From: Cylindrospermum stagnale PCC 7417
GTDB taxonomy: Bacteria > Cyanobacteriota > Cyanobacteriia > Cyanobacteriales > Nostocaceae
Assembly (NCBI RefSeq): GCF_000317535.1
Contig: NC_019757.1
Span: 5,607,501-5,671,500 of the forward strand
DNA: 64,000 nt
Direction: 5' to 3'
Part shown: positions 46,936 to 56,719 of the stretch, piece by piece
Layout: the number at the start of each line of letters is the position of its first letter
Position numbering within the stretch: position 1 is the first letter of the stretch
Made by a program: the position numbers and the translations under genes
The notes under the pieces: generated by a model
The model's database searches: none
Seen by the model: only the letters and a program-made list of their open reading frames with translations
Told to the model about the DNA's origin: nothing

Positions 46936-47781
46936 TTAATTTTTTACAGTTCGCCCACGCATCCATAAAGCTAATCCACTCATAAACAGCACCCCTATCA
47001 AACCTTGCAACGGATTTTTATTCACACCAGTTACCCAATCAGGAACCTGTTGAGAATATGTGATTAATTCCCCAACATTAACTATGTAGTAACCCCAAAC
47101 TAAACCACCATGTAAACCAATTGGTAAACCTAAACGTCCCCGCCGCCAGCGTTTACCCCATACCTGCGTTAACCCCAGCAACACTAAAGTCGGGAATTGT
47201 GGTAATGTGTGAATAATTGCTGCTAACGGTTTAATAAAGTGCGCTACAGCAAATAAAATCGCATCTATCCACTGTGCCACACCTGGACTATAGTCTCGCT
47301 GTAACTCATCCAGCAACCAGCCCCGGAAAAACAATTCTTCAGCAAACCCCACGCCTAAACTGACTAATAAACCTTCTAAAATTATTTTGAATAAGAAAAC
47401 TTTAGGTTGTTGCCACACTAGCCAACCCAAATAACCTTCTACACCAAATAATATTAAAACGGTAATTGTCCCCATAGCCAAGCCGCGTAGCAAATCTACA
47501 CCATTTTGCCGTGTAAATTCTAAGCCATAATGCTGCAATATCTGGGGTTGCTGGTAGACTTTCTTACCCCATATCCTCAAGAGAAATATAAACTCTGCAT
47601 AGAGCAATACCATTGTCAAGATACTTACCAAATTGGCATCATTCACTAGTAAGTAAATTGGTGCAGCCAAGGGCAACCATAGCAGCAATAAACAGGAGAT
47701 AAAACAACCCAGCCGGAAGGGGGCAGGGCGTTGGGCGAGTTGGGGTAGGTTTATTTTCATAGCACGTAAGTCAATAATCAC
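46936..47781 (-). CDS. CPBP family intramembrane metalloprotease
   Basis: The 281-residue membrane protein has about eight hydrophobic segments and the CPBP (CAAX protease and bacteriocin-processing) motif EELFFRGW with Glu148-Glu149. A later AVAHFIKPL provides a likely metal-binding histidine. Members are glutamate-type intramembrane proteases with roles ranging from prenyl-protein processing to bacteriocin self-immunity. The start may be the internal Met at 47760, which would remove seven residues. The small secreted protein gene follows at once, and could be a functional partner or substrate, which is speculative. Confidence 0.88.
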   Translation of the reverse strand: MIIDLRAMKINLPQLAQRPAPFRLGCFISCLLLLWLPLAAPIYLLVNDANLVSILTMVLLYAEFIFLLRIWGKKVYQQPQILQHYGLEFTRQNGVDLLRGLAMGTITVLILFGVEGYLGWLVWQQPKVFLFKIILEGLLVSLGVGFAEELFFRGWLLDELQRDYSPGVAQWIDAILFAVAHFIKPLAAIIHTLPQFPTLVLLGLTQVWGKRWRRGRLGLPIGLHGGLVWGYYIVNVGELITYSQQVPDWVTGVNKNPLQGLIGVLFMSGLALWMRGRTVKN

Positions 47782-47804
47782 TAGTCCACCATATATATTT
47801 CTGC

Positions 47805-47832
47805 TAATGACTAATGACTAATGACTAATGAC
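47805..47832. repeat. Four perfect TAATGAC heptamers
   Basis: Four consecutive TAATGAC units abut the stop codon of clpS. They belong to the same heptamer family as the repeats at 1910 and 19586. Confidence 0.85.
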
Positions 47833-48113
47833 TATTCCTCAGGTTCAATCGTGCTGATTAAACCATGACTTTTCAAGGTTTCGCAATAAAACTCAGCATG
47901 TTCCATCTCGCAGGTAATGACTAAGGCTAGCCCGTTAGTATGGGCTTCCATCATGATACTAACAGCCTGGGGCTGGGTGAGGTTCGGCACAGTGGTTATT
48001 AGTACTTGAACTACATACTCCATCGGGTTGTAGTCGTCGTTATGGAGCAAAACGCGATACCGAGGCGCGAGCTTGCGGGATGTGGAACGCTTCTCAATGG
48101 TTTCGACTGACAC
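47832..48113 (-). CDS. clpS: ClpS, Clp protease adaptor
   Basis: ClpS binds N-degron substrates and delivers them to the ClpA/ClpC unfoldase of the Clp protease. The 93-residue protein has the family core with the N-degron pocket motif LLHNDDYNPMEYVVQVL (residues 23-39 roughly), a MMEAHTNGLA helix and CEMEHAEFYCETL near the end. The length and the flexible N-terminal tail (MSVETIEKRSTSRKLAPRY) are normal. It ends in a heptamer repeat. Confidence 0.96.
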   Translation of the reverse strand: MSVETIEKRSTSRKLAPRYRVLLHNDDYNPMEYVVQVLITTVPNLTQPQAVSIMMEAHTNGLALVITCEMEHAEFYCETLKSHGLISTIEPEE

Positions 48114-48383
48114 TGCTCTTTGCTCTTTTATCGTTGATTTACTACAGCAAGTTTTCTGTTTAGCATTTGCTTAACAGTTATTCACTAATTCTATAGCATT
48201 TCCGTCCAAATTCCACAGCAGCAAAAGTTTTTCCTGCTGTGGGGATGATTGCACAGGCGGAGGACTAGGACATTGCAAGTCCCTGAGACGGCTATAGGAA
48301 TTTCCCTTCAGGATAGCGCATTCTCACTCTTAAAATTAAGAAAGCTGCAACACTATCTTTGCCCACGCCTCGTCTGCATAATT

Positions 48384-48746
48384 ATGGACATTAGCCTCAA
48401 CTTTCAACCGGGACAAATTGTGTCTTTAGAGCATGGCGACAGGAATCTCTATGCAGAAGTTATTCAAGTTGTAGTTTCCCGTCAGTTGTGCTGGGTGCGT
48501 CCGTTACTGCTGGTAGCTTTCACCCAAGAACCGCCGCTAGTCACTGATTTGCGAGATGCGTCTGACCTGTTTTGGCCTGTAAATTTATTTCGACCGGCTC
48601 TAGACACAGAAGTAATTACCCTATTGAGTCAGGTTTTGGCAAAGGAACCAAAAGCTGAACCTGACTCAGTTGCTAATCAGCAACTCAATCAGTTTATTCA
48701 CCAACTGTGGCAAGCATATCAAAAGGGATTAGGTACTAGGGACTAG
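48384..48746 (+). CDS. Conserved hypothetical protein
   Basis: From the ATG at 48384 the frame encodes 120 residues (MDISLNFQPGQIVSLEHGDR…). An upstream TTG at 48249 would extend it by 45 residues with unconvincing composition, so the ATG is chosen. The protein is soluble, with an SH3-like beta-rich start (PGQIVSLEHGDRNLYAEVIQVV, CWVRPLLLV) and helical end (QLNQFIHQLWQAYQKGL). It resembles small cyanobacterial proteins of unknown function. It is divergent from clpS and convergent with the aminotransferase gene. Confidence 0.75.
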   Translation: MDISLNFQPGQIVSLEHGDRNLYAEVIQVVVSRQLCWVRPLLLVAFTQEPPLVTDLRDASDLFWPVNLFRPALDTEVITLLSQVLAKEPKAEPDSVANQQLNQFIHQLWQAYQKGLGTRD

Positions 48747-48779
48747 GGGTTTTGAAGATTTCCCAGTACCGAGTAACTA

Positions 48780-49958
48780 TTACCCAGTATAGCGAATGCC
48801 GGCATCTTTCAGGCGTTGAATTCCGGCTCGCAACCGCTCTTCAGTGATAGTTAGAGCAATTCGGAAAAAGCCTTCTCCCCCTGCACCGTAACCATTGCCT
48901 GGCGCGACGATAATGCCACATTTGTCAAGGAGTAGGGTGACAAATTCTGCTGAAGAATATCCTGGAGGTACAGGTACCCAGATATAAAGGCTGGCTTTCG
49001 GAGGCTGAATTGGCCAACCTAAAGATTGTAGTCCTTGGATGATGATGTCGCGGCGATTTTGGTAAACTGACATTGCCGCTTGGTGTTTGGCTTCGCTGGT
49101 GCTAGAGTAAGCGGCGATCGCACAAGCTTGAATTGCCTTAAACACCCCAGAGTCAATATTACTTTTTACCTGGGTTAAGCCTTTAATGCCGATCGCATTA
49201 CCAACCACAAAACCAATCCGCCAGCCTGCCATATTATAAGACTTAGACAAACTGTGAAACTCAATCGCAATATCTTTTGCTCCTGGAACTTGCAGTATAC
49301 TCGGTGGCTTGTAAGCATCATAAGCTATTTCCGAGTAAGCATTGTCATGGCATAGTAAAATATTATACTCTTTGCCGAAAGCTACCAATTCTGTAAAAAA
49401 CTCTGTAGTGGCGATCGCTCCAGTAGGATTATTAGGATAGTTAATCCACAACAGTTTTGCTTTCCTGGCCACTTCTTCAGGAATTGCACTCAAGTCAGGC
49501 AAAAAGTTATTTTCTGCCTTGAGAGGCATAGTAAAAAACTCACCACCAGCGAAAATAGTCGAAGTTTGATACACAGGATAACCAGGATCTGGTATCAGCG
49601 TATAATCTCCTGCTTCCACAAAGGCTAAAAAGGTATTATGAATTGCTTCTTTGGAACCAACAGAGGAAACAATCTCTGTATTTGGGTTCAAACCCGTCAC
49701 CCCAAACCGCTGTTCCATCCACTTAGCCACTGCCTCCCGGAATTCTTGCGTACCTTGGTAGGGTGGATAGTTGTGGTTAGAAGCGTCGTCAATCGCTTCA
49801 TGCATTACTTGGACGATATCAGCAGGCGTTGGTTTATCTGGATCGCCCACTCCCATATTAATGATGTCAACTCCCTTTGTCACGAGTTCATTCTGTTTAC
49901 GGTTAATTTCAGCAAACAGATAGGGAGGAATTCTGTCTAAGCGTTTAGCAAACTGCAT
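48780..49958 (-). CDS. dapL: LL-diaminopimelate aminotransferase-like (class I/II)
   Basis: The 392-residue PLP enzyme has the class I/II aminotransferase fold, with the PLP lysine in SLSKSYNMAGWRIGFV and the conserved GDPDKPTP start, NYPNNPTG and CHDNAYSE motifs. It resembles the shorter, second type of LL-diaminopimelate aminotransferase, which makes LL-DAP in lysine and peptidoglycan synthesis in one step, but a general aspartate/alanine-type aminotransferase role is not excluded. A separate, longer DapL is typical of cyanobacteria, so this gene may be a paralogue. It stands alone on the minus strand. Confidence 0.85.
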   Translation of the reverse strand: MQFAKRLDRIPPYLFAEINRKQNELVTKGVDIINMGVGDPDKPTPADIVQVMHEAIDDASNHNYPPYQGTQEFREAVAKWMEQRFGVTGLNPNTEIVSSVGSKEAIHNTFLAFVEAGDYTLIPDPGYPVYQTSTIFAGGEFFTMPLKAENNFLPDLSAIPEEVARKAKLLWINYPNNPTGAIATTEFFTELVAFGKEYNILLCHDNAYSEIAYDAYKPPSILQVPGAKDIAIEFHSLSKSYNMAGWRIGFVVGNAIGIKGLTQVKSNIDSGVFKAIQACAIAAYSSTSEAKHQAAMSVYQNRRDIIIQGLQSLGWPIQPPKASLYIWVPVPPGYSSAEFVTLLLDKCGIIVAPGNGYGAGGEGFFRIALTITEERLRAGIQRLKDAGIRYTG

Positions 49959-50187
49959 GACGATTTATTACTAATGCAAATGTGGATGCTCATTAGCACA
50001 GTTTACGCCACCCTAGGGAATTAAATAATCAACCCCACAGAAAAACACGCTCTGATAATCTTGCCTTTATAATCAGCGTTGCCTTAACGACTACTTTTTT
50101 ACCTATTTGAAAGTTTGATTGCTATAGTCTTGAGCAAATTAACTTCGTATCGGGAAGCTGTCTCTTTTCCTGAATTAATTTTGCTGA

Positions 50188-50385
50188 TTATCCCAGGGTA
50201 GGAACCAACTTAACTCGACCAGCATCCATCTCTGCCATTAACAATTCCAGGGCTTCGTAGTCAACGTCAGATATATAACCCAATTCCGTTAGTTCTGAGT
50301 TAATTTCGTTTTCTATTTCTGGCGTTAATTTTTTGATGTCCAGCGCTTTCTCTACCAATTGACGAATTACGTATCGTGTTCTCAT
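50188..50385 (-). CDS. Small conserved protein, function unknown
   Basis: The 65-residue product is acidic and helical (VIRQLVEKALDIKKLTPEIE, EINSELTELGY, YEALELLMAEMDAG). The start MRTRYVIRQLVEKAL follows a TTCCTTATGAG-like upstream region with an AAGGAA ribosome site on the minus strand. Comparable small proteins occur in filamentous cyanobacteria, but I do not know a function. No neighbour suggests one. Confidence 0.65.
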   Translation of the reverse strand: MRTRYVIRQLVEKALDIKKLTPEIENEINSELTELGYISDVDYEALELLMAEMDAGRVKLVPTLG

Positions 50386-51024
50386 AAGGAATAAACTAAC
50401 TGTAATTGTTACTCATTATCCAAGATAAAGCTAGGTATAAAAGGTGATCCAAACACTTGTACTATGGTGATCTAGGTCACAACAAAATTTAGCTCTAGTT
50501 AGTTCTTCATCAACCCTGATTTCTGCTACTTAGAAAGGTAAAAATTAGAGCCTTTTTCCTAGGTCTGACTTTTGCTCAAATCCGCTTGATTTATAGATTC
50601 AGAAAGGTTTTTGAGCATAGTCGTAGATGACTAATCTGCATGAGGTTTGTCTATGTTGATTGTTTTTGAACTCAAACAAAAAAAATGTATATATAAATAC
50701 ATTTTATGGTGTACTTATGACAATCTTTAAACAGAGATGCAAAAGCAATAAAGATTCAGCAAAGAACCCTAAAATAGATAGTCAAAGTCATAAAAATTTG
50801 CAGATGAAGCTGAGTTGGTAGCAGCATAAGGTCATAGCGCTGCACGGGTTACTGGGAAATCTTGACAATAGATCATCTCTAAAATGCCCAATTTCCAGCC
50901 AGGGCTAAAATGAGATTTGTGTAACAGAGTTGTAAGTTGCAACGCTCAACTCAGTCGAAAGCACTAATCAATGCTAATGTTGGAAGTGAATAGCGGTAAT
51001 TTAAGGTAGCTAGAAGATAGCACA
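50386..51024. other. Intergenic upstream of radical SAM gene
   Basis: The 640-base gap separates divergent genes. It contains a perfect 8-base-arm palindrome (AAATGTAT/ATACATTT at 50683-50704) followed by a 34-codon frame at 50717-50821 with a basic, repeat-free sequence, not called as a gene. No tRNA or riboswitch structure was recognised. Confidence 0.45.
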
Positions 51025-53655
51025 GTGGCTGTTACAGTTGAACAATTAATCACATCGGATATTTTAAAACCTGCCCGTTACCTGGGTAACGAGCGATTAG
51101 CAGTGCATAAGCCTTGGGATGGGGCGACGATCCGCTGGGTCTTAACCTACCCGGAGATATATGAAGTTGGTGCATCTAATTTAGGGCATATCATCCTCTA
51201 TAACATTTTGAATGCCCAACCGCGCCAGTTGTGCGATCGCGCTTATCTACCAGGATCAGACTTAGCGGACAAACTCCGCGCCACCAATACACCATTGTTT
51301 GCAGTAGAGTCTAAGCGCCCTCTCACAGATTTCGACATTTTAGGCTTTAGCCTGAGTTATGAACTGGGAGCAACCAACATCCTAGAAATGTTGGATTTAG
51401 CTGGAATTCCGCTCACATGGCTTGAACGGTTAGCGGGGAATTACCCTTTAATCTTTGCCGGCGGACAAACGGCAACATCGAATCCTGAACCTTACGCCGA
51501 CTTCTTTGACTTTTTCGCCCTAGGAGATGGCGAGGAACTCTTGCCAGAAATTGGCTTGGTGTTGGCACAAGGTAAACAAACTGGATTAAGTCGAGAAGAA
51601 TTATTACTGGATTTGGCACAGATCCCAGGCGTCTATGTCCCCCAGTTTTACGAAATGAACGCTCTTGGCGCAGTTTATCCTCTTGATCCAAAGGTCCCCA
51701 AACGAGTACTACGACGGGTGGCGACGCCGATTCCCGCTTATTCCATTGGCTTAGTACCCTATGTGGAAACCGTCCATGACCGCCTGACAATTGAAATTCG
51801 GCGCGGTTGTACTCGCGGTTGCCGTTTCTGCCAACCAGGAATGCTGACTCGACCGGCACGGGATGTAGAACCAGACAAGGTGGTAACAGCAATTGAAGAG
51901 GGAATGCGGGCAACTGGGTACAATGAGTTTTCCCTGTTATCTCTGAGTTGTTCCGATTATTTGTCCTTACCAGCAGTAGGGATGGAAATAAAAAATCGGT
52001 TAAAAGATGAAAATATCACCCTGACTTTACCCAGCCAAAGAGTAGATAGATTTGATGAAAATATTGCCAACATCCTGGGGGGTACGCGGCAAGGTGGGTT
52101 GACTTTTGCCCCAGAAGCCGGCACCCAGCGGATGCGGGATATTGTGAATAAGGGTTTGACAAACGAAGAATTGCTGCGGGGTGTGAAAACCGCTTGGGAA
52201 CAAGGCTGGGATAAAATCAAGTTGTATTTCATGATTGGTTTACCGGGTGAAACCGATGCCGATGTGGTGGGCATTGCGGAAACGGTAAGCTGGTTACAGC
52301 GAGAATGTTGGGCAAAAGGCAGAAAACCGCTCAACTTTAACTTGACGATTTCTAACTTTACGCCCAAGCCCCATACACCGTTTCAATGGCACTCTGTTTC
52401 TACCGCTGAGTTTAAGCGCAAGCAAAGGCTACTGCGGCTAGAATTCCGCCGGAGTCGGGGAGTGAAGATTAATTTTACTGATGTCCGCATTTCGGCGATG
52501 GAGGACTTTATTGGCCGGGGCGATCGCACTTTGGGTAAGGTAGTGCGCCGTGCTTGGGAATTGGGCGCAGGCATGGATTCCTGGTATGAGAATATAGATC
52601 AGGCTTTTGGCGCTTGGTCCAGTGCGATCGCCGAAGCTGGTTTAGACTGGAAATACCGCCTAGTAGAAAACGGCGAATGGAATCTGTTTTATGCAGCAGA
52701 GCAGCAGAGTAGCGGGGATGGGCAGAATAGCCAAGAAACCACTCAGCAGTTACTTGACACTCCCTTACCTTGGGATCATATCGATACAGGCATTGATAAA
52801 AAGTGGCTCCAGCAAGACTTGCAACGCGCCCTAGAAGCGGCAATTGTCCCGGACTGCTCTTTTGAAGGTTGTTCCCATTGTGGCGTCTGTGGCACTGATT
52901 TTGGGCACAATGTTGTCATTGAACCGCCAGCTATTCCAGAATTCGCTGGTCAATTTGTCCCCAACACAACCAAGGCACAACGACTAAGGGTCTGGTTTGG
53001 TAAGCAGGGCGATATGACTTTGGTGAGTCACCTAGATTTAATGCGCCTGTTTGACCGAGTGATGCGGCGAGCCGGGTTGCCAGTGGCTTTCACAGGTGGG
53101 TTTCATCCGAGTCCGCGGATAATTCTAGCCAATGCCTTGTCGCTGGGTCTTTCAAGCAGCGGTGAAATTGTGGATTTTGAATTAACTGTGCCAGTATCCG
53201 TGAATAGTTTCCGGGAAAAACTGGTTCGGGAACTGCCCACAGACATACCCATATATGATGTGGTAGAGATAGATTTAAAGTCTCCAGCAGCTAGTCAACT
53301 GATAGCAGCGGCGGAGTATTTGCTGACTGTAGCTACGGTAGGGCAGGTGAGGCCGACACAATGGCAAGACTGGATTGACACTATTATTGCCAAAGAAGAA
53401 ATCTGGTGGGAGCATACAACTAAGTCAGGCAAGAGCCAGTTAATAAATCTGCGCGATCGCTTATTTGAGTTGGAATTAGTAGAAACCCAAGCCAGCGAAG
53501 CAGACTCTACATCTGTCTTGCGTTATTTGGGTAGCTGTCGCCACGACGGTACGCTGTTGCGTCCAGAACAAATTCTGTCTATGCTGGAAATAGTGGCTGA
53601 AGTAGAATTTCATCTCCTGTACATCCACCGCAATCAACTAGTTTTAGAGATATAA
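51025..53655 (+). CDS. TIGR03960-type radical SAM protein fused to DUF2344
   Basis: The 876-residue protein begins at GTG. It has an N-terminal Rossmann, B12-binding-like region (about 20-240), a radical SAM core with CTRGCRFC (Cys262, Cys266, Cys269), and a linker carrying a second cysteine cluster, CSFEGCSHCGVC (Cys611, 616, 619, 622), which could bind an additional iron-sulfur cluster or zinc. The C-terminal DUF2344 domain (about 655-876) contains HLDLMRLFDRVMRR. Separate radical SAM and DUF2344 proteins are fused here, as is normal for cyanobacteria. Relatives often lie near rne/rng, as here, which suggests a link to ribosome or RNA metabolism. The substrate is unknown. Confidence 0.92.
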   Translation: MAVTVEQLITSDILKPARYLGNERLAVHKPWDGATIRWVLTYPEIYEVGASNLGHIILYNILNAQPRQLCDRAYLPGSDLADKLRATNTPLFAVESKRPLTDFDILGFSLSYELGATNILEMLDLAGIPLTWLERLAGNYPLIFAGGQTATSNPEPYADFFDFFALGDGEELLPEIGLVLAQGKQTGLSREELLLDLAQIPGVYVPQFYEMNALGAVYPLDPKVPKRVLRRVATPIPAYSIGLVPYVETVHDRLTIEIRRGCTRGCRFCQPGMLTRPARDVEPDKVVTAIEEGMRATGYNEFSLLSLSCSDYLSLPAVGMEIKNRLKDENITLTLPSQRVDRFDENIANILGGTRQGGLTFAPEAGTQRMRDIVNKGLTNEELLRGVKTAWEQGWDKIKLYFMIGLPGETDADVVGIAETVSWLQRECWAKGRKPLNFNLTISNFTPKPHTPFQWHSVSTAEFKRKQRLLRLEFRRSRGVKINFTDVRISAMEDFIGRGDRTLGKVVRRAWELGAGMDSWYENIDQAFGAWSSAIAEAGLDWKYRLVENGEWNLFYAAEQQSSGDGQNSQETTQQLLDTPLPWDHIDTGIDKKWLQQDLQRALEAAIVPDCSFEGCSHCGVCGTDFGHNVVIEPPAIPEFAGQFVPNTTKAQRLRVWFGKQGDMTLVSHLDLMRLFDRVMRRAGLPVAFTGGFHPSPRIILANALSLGLSSSGEIVDFELTVPVSVNSFREKLVRELPTDIPIYDVVEIDLKSPAASQLIAAAEYLLTVATVGQVRPTQWQDWIDTIIAKEEIWWEHTTKSGKSQLINLRDRLFELELVETQASEADSTSVLRYLGSCRHDGTLLRPEQILSMLEIVAEVEFHLLYIHRNQLVLEI

Positions 53656-54626
53656 TCCCTGAAGGGCAACTTGCTAGTAGTTGTCCTGATGTAGCACATC
53701 ATAGGAATTGATTTTTAGCAAGGTTGCGTTAGAATGGGATGAAGAGAAATTTTCTGGCGCTGCATTGAATGACCTGGTTCACTACCCTGGTACTCAGGGG
53801 GCGAAAGCAAAGATATTAGAGTGCAACTTCTAGGATTTTATCCCAGACAAACTGAGGCAGATTAAAGAACACACTCTCTCTATAGCTACCTTGTGAATCA
53901 GTCACTAACAACAGGCTCCGTCAGCTTCTCTAACTCTATGCTTTTTAAAACAACTGCTGAATGCCTAATCCACAGTAGTGCTGAGGAGCCAGTGCGAAGG
54001 TGAGATCAGTGCGTTTCTCTGGTTTTCAGAGTAATGTAATATCTTCCTGAGGGTGGCGAACCAAAGGGTAGCAACTAGCATTACTGAGTGTTGAGTATAA
54101 CCCTTAGGATCAATCCGGGGAATGGAAAACAGAAGTAGTTTCTTTTTCTTCACGACTCCAGTCGATTGCTTTCAAATCAAGTGTCCTGATCAGGATGCTT
54201 ACTCAGGAGTACCGGATTGCTCAAATTGAGGGAGTGCGGTGCTCTTCCTGGATTTGAGCCACCCTAGTGGGGAAACCTTTCGGTAGTTTTTCCTGGGGGA
54301 AACCCTTAAGCTCGGACTGCATGACCACGCCACTGGCACCTGGGGACTTTCAACTCAGGACTTCCTTGAGTGAAGGTATTGCACCAAAAATCAACCACGG
54401 ACGGTTGATTTAACTACTTAAACAATATGCATGCAGCCGTTCTGGAAAAATCAGGCGTATAAACGCTCTTACCAGTGTCAACGGCTCCATAACGAAGAAG
54501 AGCAACTGAATTGCAATTTTAATTACCAATAGCGCCTTTTAGTGGCTCCTGTAGGGGTGAGAGGCATAACAGGAGAAGCTCTCTCCCCTAACCCCCGTTG
54601 GTGCTGCCAATTTTTGAGGAAATTGA
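53656..54626 (+). other. Long leader region upstream of rne
   Basis: This 970-base region has no supported gene. It contains several potential hairpins: GGGCAACT/AGTTGTCC at about 53664-53685, a TCCTGATCAGGA palindrome at 54184, and CTCAAAT/ATTTGAG pairing between about 54222 and 54256. Cyanobacterial rne genes have long 5' untranslated leaders through which RNase E limits its own mRNA, so the last few hundred bases are probably such a leader. A GCCACTG string at 54330 recalls cobalamin riboswitches, but the remaining elements are missing. Confidence 0.5.
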
Positions 54627-56711
54627 ATGCCAAAACAAATTATCATCGCGGAGCAGCATCAAATTGCTGCCGTCTTTTCTGAAGATCAAATACAAGAACT
54701 CGTTGTCGCCACTGGTCATCACCAAATTGGTGATATCTACTTAGGAGTAGTTGAAAATGTATTACCTGGGATAGATGCGGCTTTTGTCAATATCGGCGAC
54801 CCAGAGCGCAACGGTTTTATTCATGTAACTGACCTGGGTCCATTAAAGCTCAAGCGCACCGCAGCAGCGATTACAGAATTGTTAGCACCACAGCAAAAAG
54901 TGTTGGTGCAAGTAATGAAAGAGCCAACGGGAACAAAAGGTCCGAGGCTGACGGGTAATATTACTTTACCTGGACGCTACGTTGTGCTGATGCCCTATGG
55001 CAGGGGTGTAAATTTGTCCCGGCGGATTAAGAGTGAAAGCGAGCGCAACCGCTTGCGGGCGCTAGCGATTTTGATCAAACCTGCGGGGATGGGTTTGCTG
55101 GTACGCACAGAAGCGGAAGGCAAGCCAGAGGAAGCGATTATTGAAGACTTAGAAGTGCTGCAAAAGCAATGGGAAGCTATTCAGCAGGAAGCACATTCCA
55201 CCCGTGCGCCAGCACTGCTCAACCGAGACGATGACTTTATCCAGCGCGTGTTGCGAGATATGTACGGCGCGGACGTGAATCGGATTGTAGTCGATTCCAG
55301 TACTGGTTTGAAGCGGGTGAAGCAGTATTTGCAGAACTGGAGTGGGGGTCAGACACCGCAGGGATTATTGATTGACCATCATCGCGATCGCTCTCCGATT
55401 TTAGAATACTTCCGGATTAATGCCGCTATTCGCGAAGCCCTTAAACCCAGAGTAGACCTACCCTCTGGCGGTTACATCATTATCGAGCCGACTGAAGCAT
55501 TAACGGTAATCGATGTCAACTCTGGTTCTTTTACGCGATCGGCAACAGCTAGAGAAACCGTGCTGTGGACGAACTGCGAAGCAGCGACAGAAATTGCCCG
55601 CCAGCTGCGTCTGCGGAATATTGCCGGCGTCATCGTCGTTGATTTCATTGATATGGAATCACGGCGCGACCAACTGCAAGTTCTAGAACACTTTAACAAA
55701 GCACTGAAAGCAGACAAAGCCCGTCCTCAGATTGCCCAACTCACTGAACTGGGTTTGGTAGAACTGACCCGCAAGCGTCAAGGACAAAACATTTACGAAT
55801 TGTTTGGTGAAACTTGCCCCACCTGTGGCGGTTTAGGACATACGGTACGGTTACCTGGCGAAAACGAAAACCGAATGCCAACACCAGCAGCAGAAAACAG
55901 CGAGCGCTTTGTATCCTTGCCCCATAGAGAACCACGGCTGCCAGCTACTCGGATCACAGAATCACGGGAAACCTACGATGGATTTGGGGAAGCTTATGAT
56001 GGTGACTCAGACTCAGGTGCCCTAAATCTGATCAATCATCCCAGCTATCAAGAACTGGGCGATAACAAGCGTCGTACCCGCACCCGGCGGAGTCGAATTG
56101 GGATCAATGGGGCAACGGTAAAAGATGAACCTACCAGGGTGGTTACCAATCCACTGGCTTTTGTCAATGAACCAGACTTAGACCTAGATACCGAAGTAGA
56201 ACTAGTAACAACACCAGAAATTCCCTCACCCAGCCTTGGTAAACCCGGTTGGACGGAAAGAGCAGAACGCACGAAAATTACCAAGGCAGAACCGATCAAA
56301 CCTGTGGTAGAACCACCGGAGATTAGGACTGTAGAAATGAGCCTACAGGAACAAGATGTTTTCGCTTTGATGGGAATTTCTCCCTTAGTCAAATTAGAGC
56401 GGGAGGTGAAAAATCCCAAGTCTGTAATTATTAACATTGTTCAACCTGGACAACTTCCGACCACACCAACTGAATCGACTCCAGAACCAACTGTCGTCGA
56501 AAAAGCGATCGCTGAAGTCGCCCCAGTCAAGATACCTGCACCACAAATTGAGATTGAAGAGAAATTCTTTCCCCAACCAATAATTGAGCCATTGGAATTT
56601 ATGCCGCTCGCAGATGAAAGCGAAGCAAATAGCACCTCCACTGCCAGCCGTCGCCGCCGTCGTCGTTCTTCAGCACTGGATGCAGACACCTCCAACGGTG
56701 AGGAAAGTTAA
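54627..56711 (+). CDS. rne: Ribonuclease E/G
   Basis: RNase E is the main endonuclease for mRNA decay and RNA processing. The 694-residue protein has the compact cyanobacterial form: an S1 domain (about 35-120), a 5' sensor/RNase H-like region, a DNase I-like catalytic part with VIDVNSGSF and VVDFIDM carrying the metal-binding aspartates, and a zinc-link CPTC (Cys397, Cys400). A long low-complexity tail follows, ending near the arginine run RRRRRR followed by SSA. In Anabaena this C-terminal basic motif binds polynucleotide phosphorylase. rnhB follows 8 bases after the stop, so the two are one operon. Confidence 0.96.
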   Translation: MPKQIIIAEQHQIAAVFSEDQIQELVVATGHHQIGDIYLGVVENVLPGIDAAFVNIGDPERNGFIHVTDLGPLKLKRTAAAITELLAPQQKVLVQVMKEPTGTKGPRLTGNITLPGRYVVLMPYGRGVNLSRRIKSESERNRLRALAILIKPAGMGLLVRTEAEGKPEEAIIEDLEVLQKQWEAIQQEAHSTRAPALLNRDDDFIQRVLRDMYGADVNRIVVDSSTGLKRVKQYLQNWSGGQTPQGLLIDHHRDRSPILEYFRINAAIREALKPRVDLPSGGYIIIEPTEALTVIDVNSGSFTRSATARETVLWTNCEAATEIARQLRLRNIAGVIVVDFIDMESRRDQLQVLEHFNKALKADKARPQIAQLTELGLVELTRKRQGQNIYELFGETCPTCGGLGHTVRLPGENENRMPTPAAENSERFVSLPHREPRLPATRITESRETYDGFGEAYDGDSDSGALNLINHPSYQELGDNKRRTRTRRSRIGINGATVKDEPTRVVTNPLAFVNEPDLDLDTEVELVTTPEIPSPSLGKPGWTERAERTKITKAEPIKPVVEPPEIRTVEMSLQEQDVFALMGISPLVKLEREVKNPKSVIINIVQPGQLPTTPTESTPEPTVVEKAIAEVAPVKIPAPQIEIEEKFFPQPIIEPLEFMPLADESEANSTSTASRRRRRRSSALDADTSNGEES

Positions 56712-56719
56712 CTTACTTT

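Noticed and set aside
50717-50821. 34-codon frame after a palindrome
   Set aside because: Basic, low-complexity-free sequence without a ribosome site or family resemblance; not enough to call a gene.
53965-54153. 62-codon minus-strand frame in the rne leader
   Set aside because: Antisense to the presumed rne leader, with no family resemblance or ribosome site.
54290-54370. Possible cobalamin riboswitch upstream of rne
   Set aside because: A GCCACTG string is present, but the other conserved cobalamin elements are not in the right order and the downstream gene is not related to B12. It is treated as part of the rne leader.
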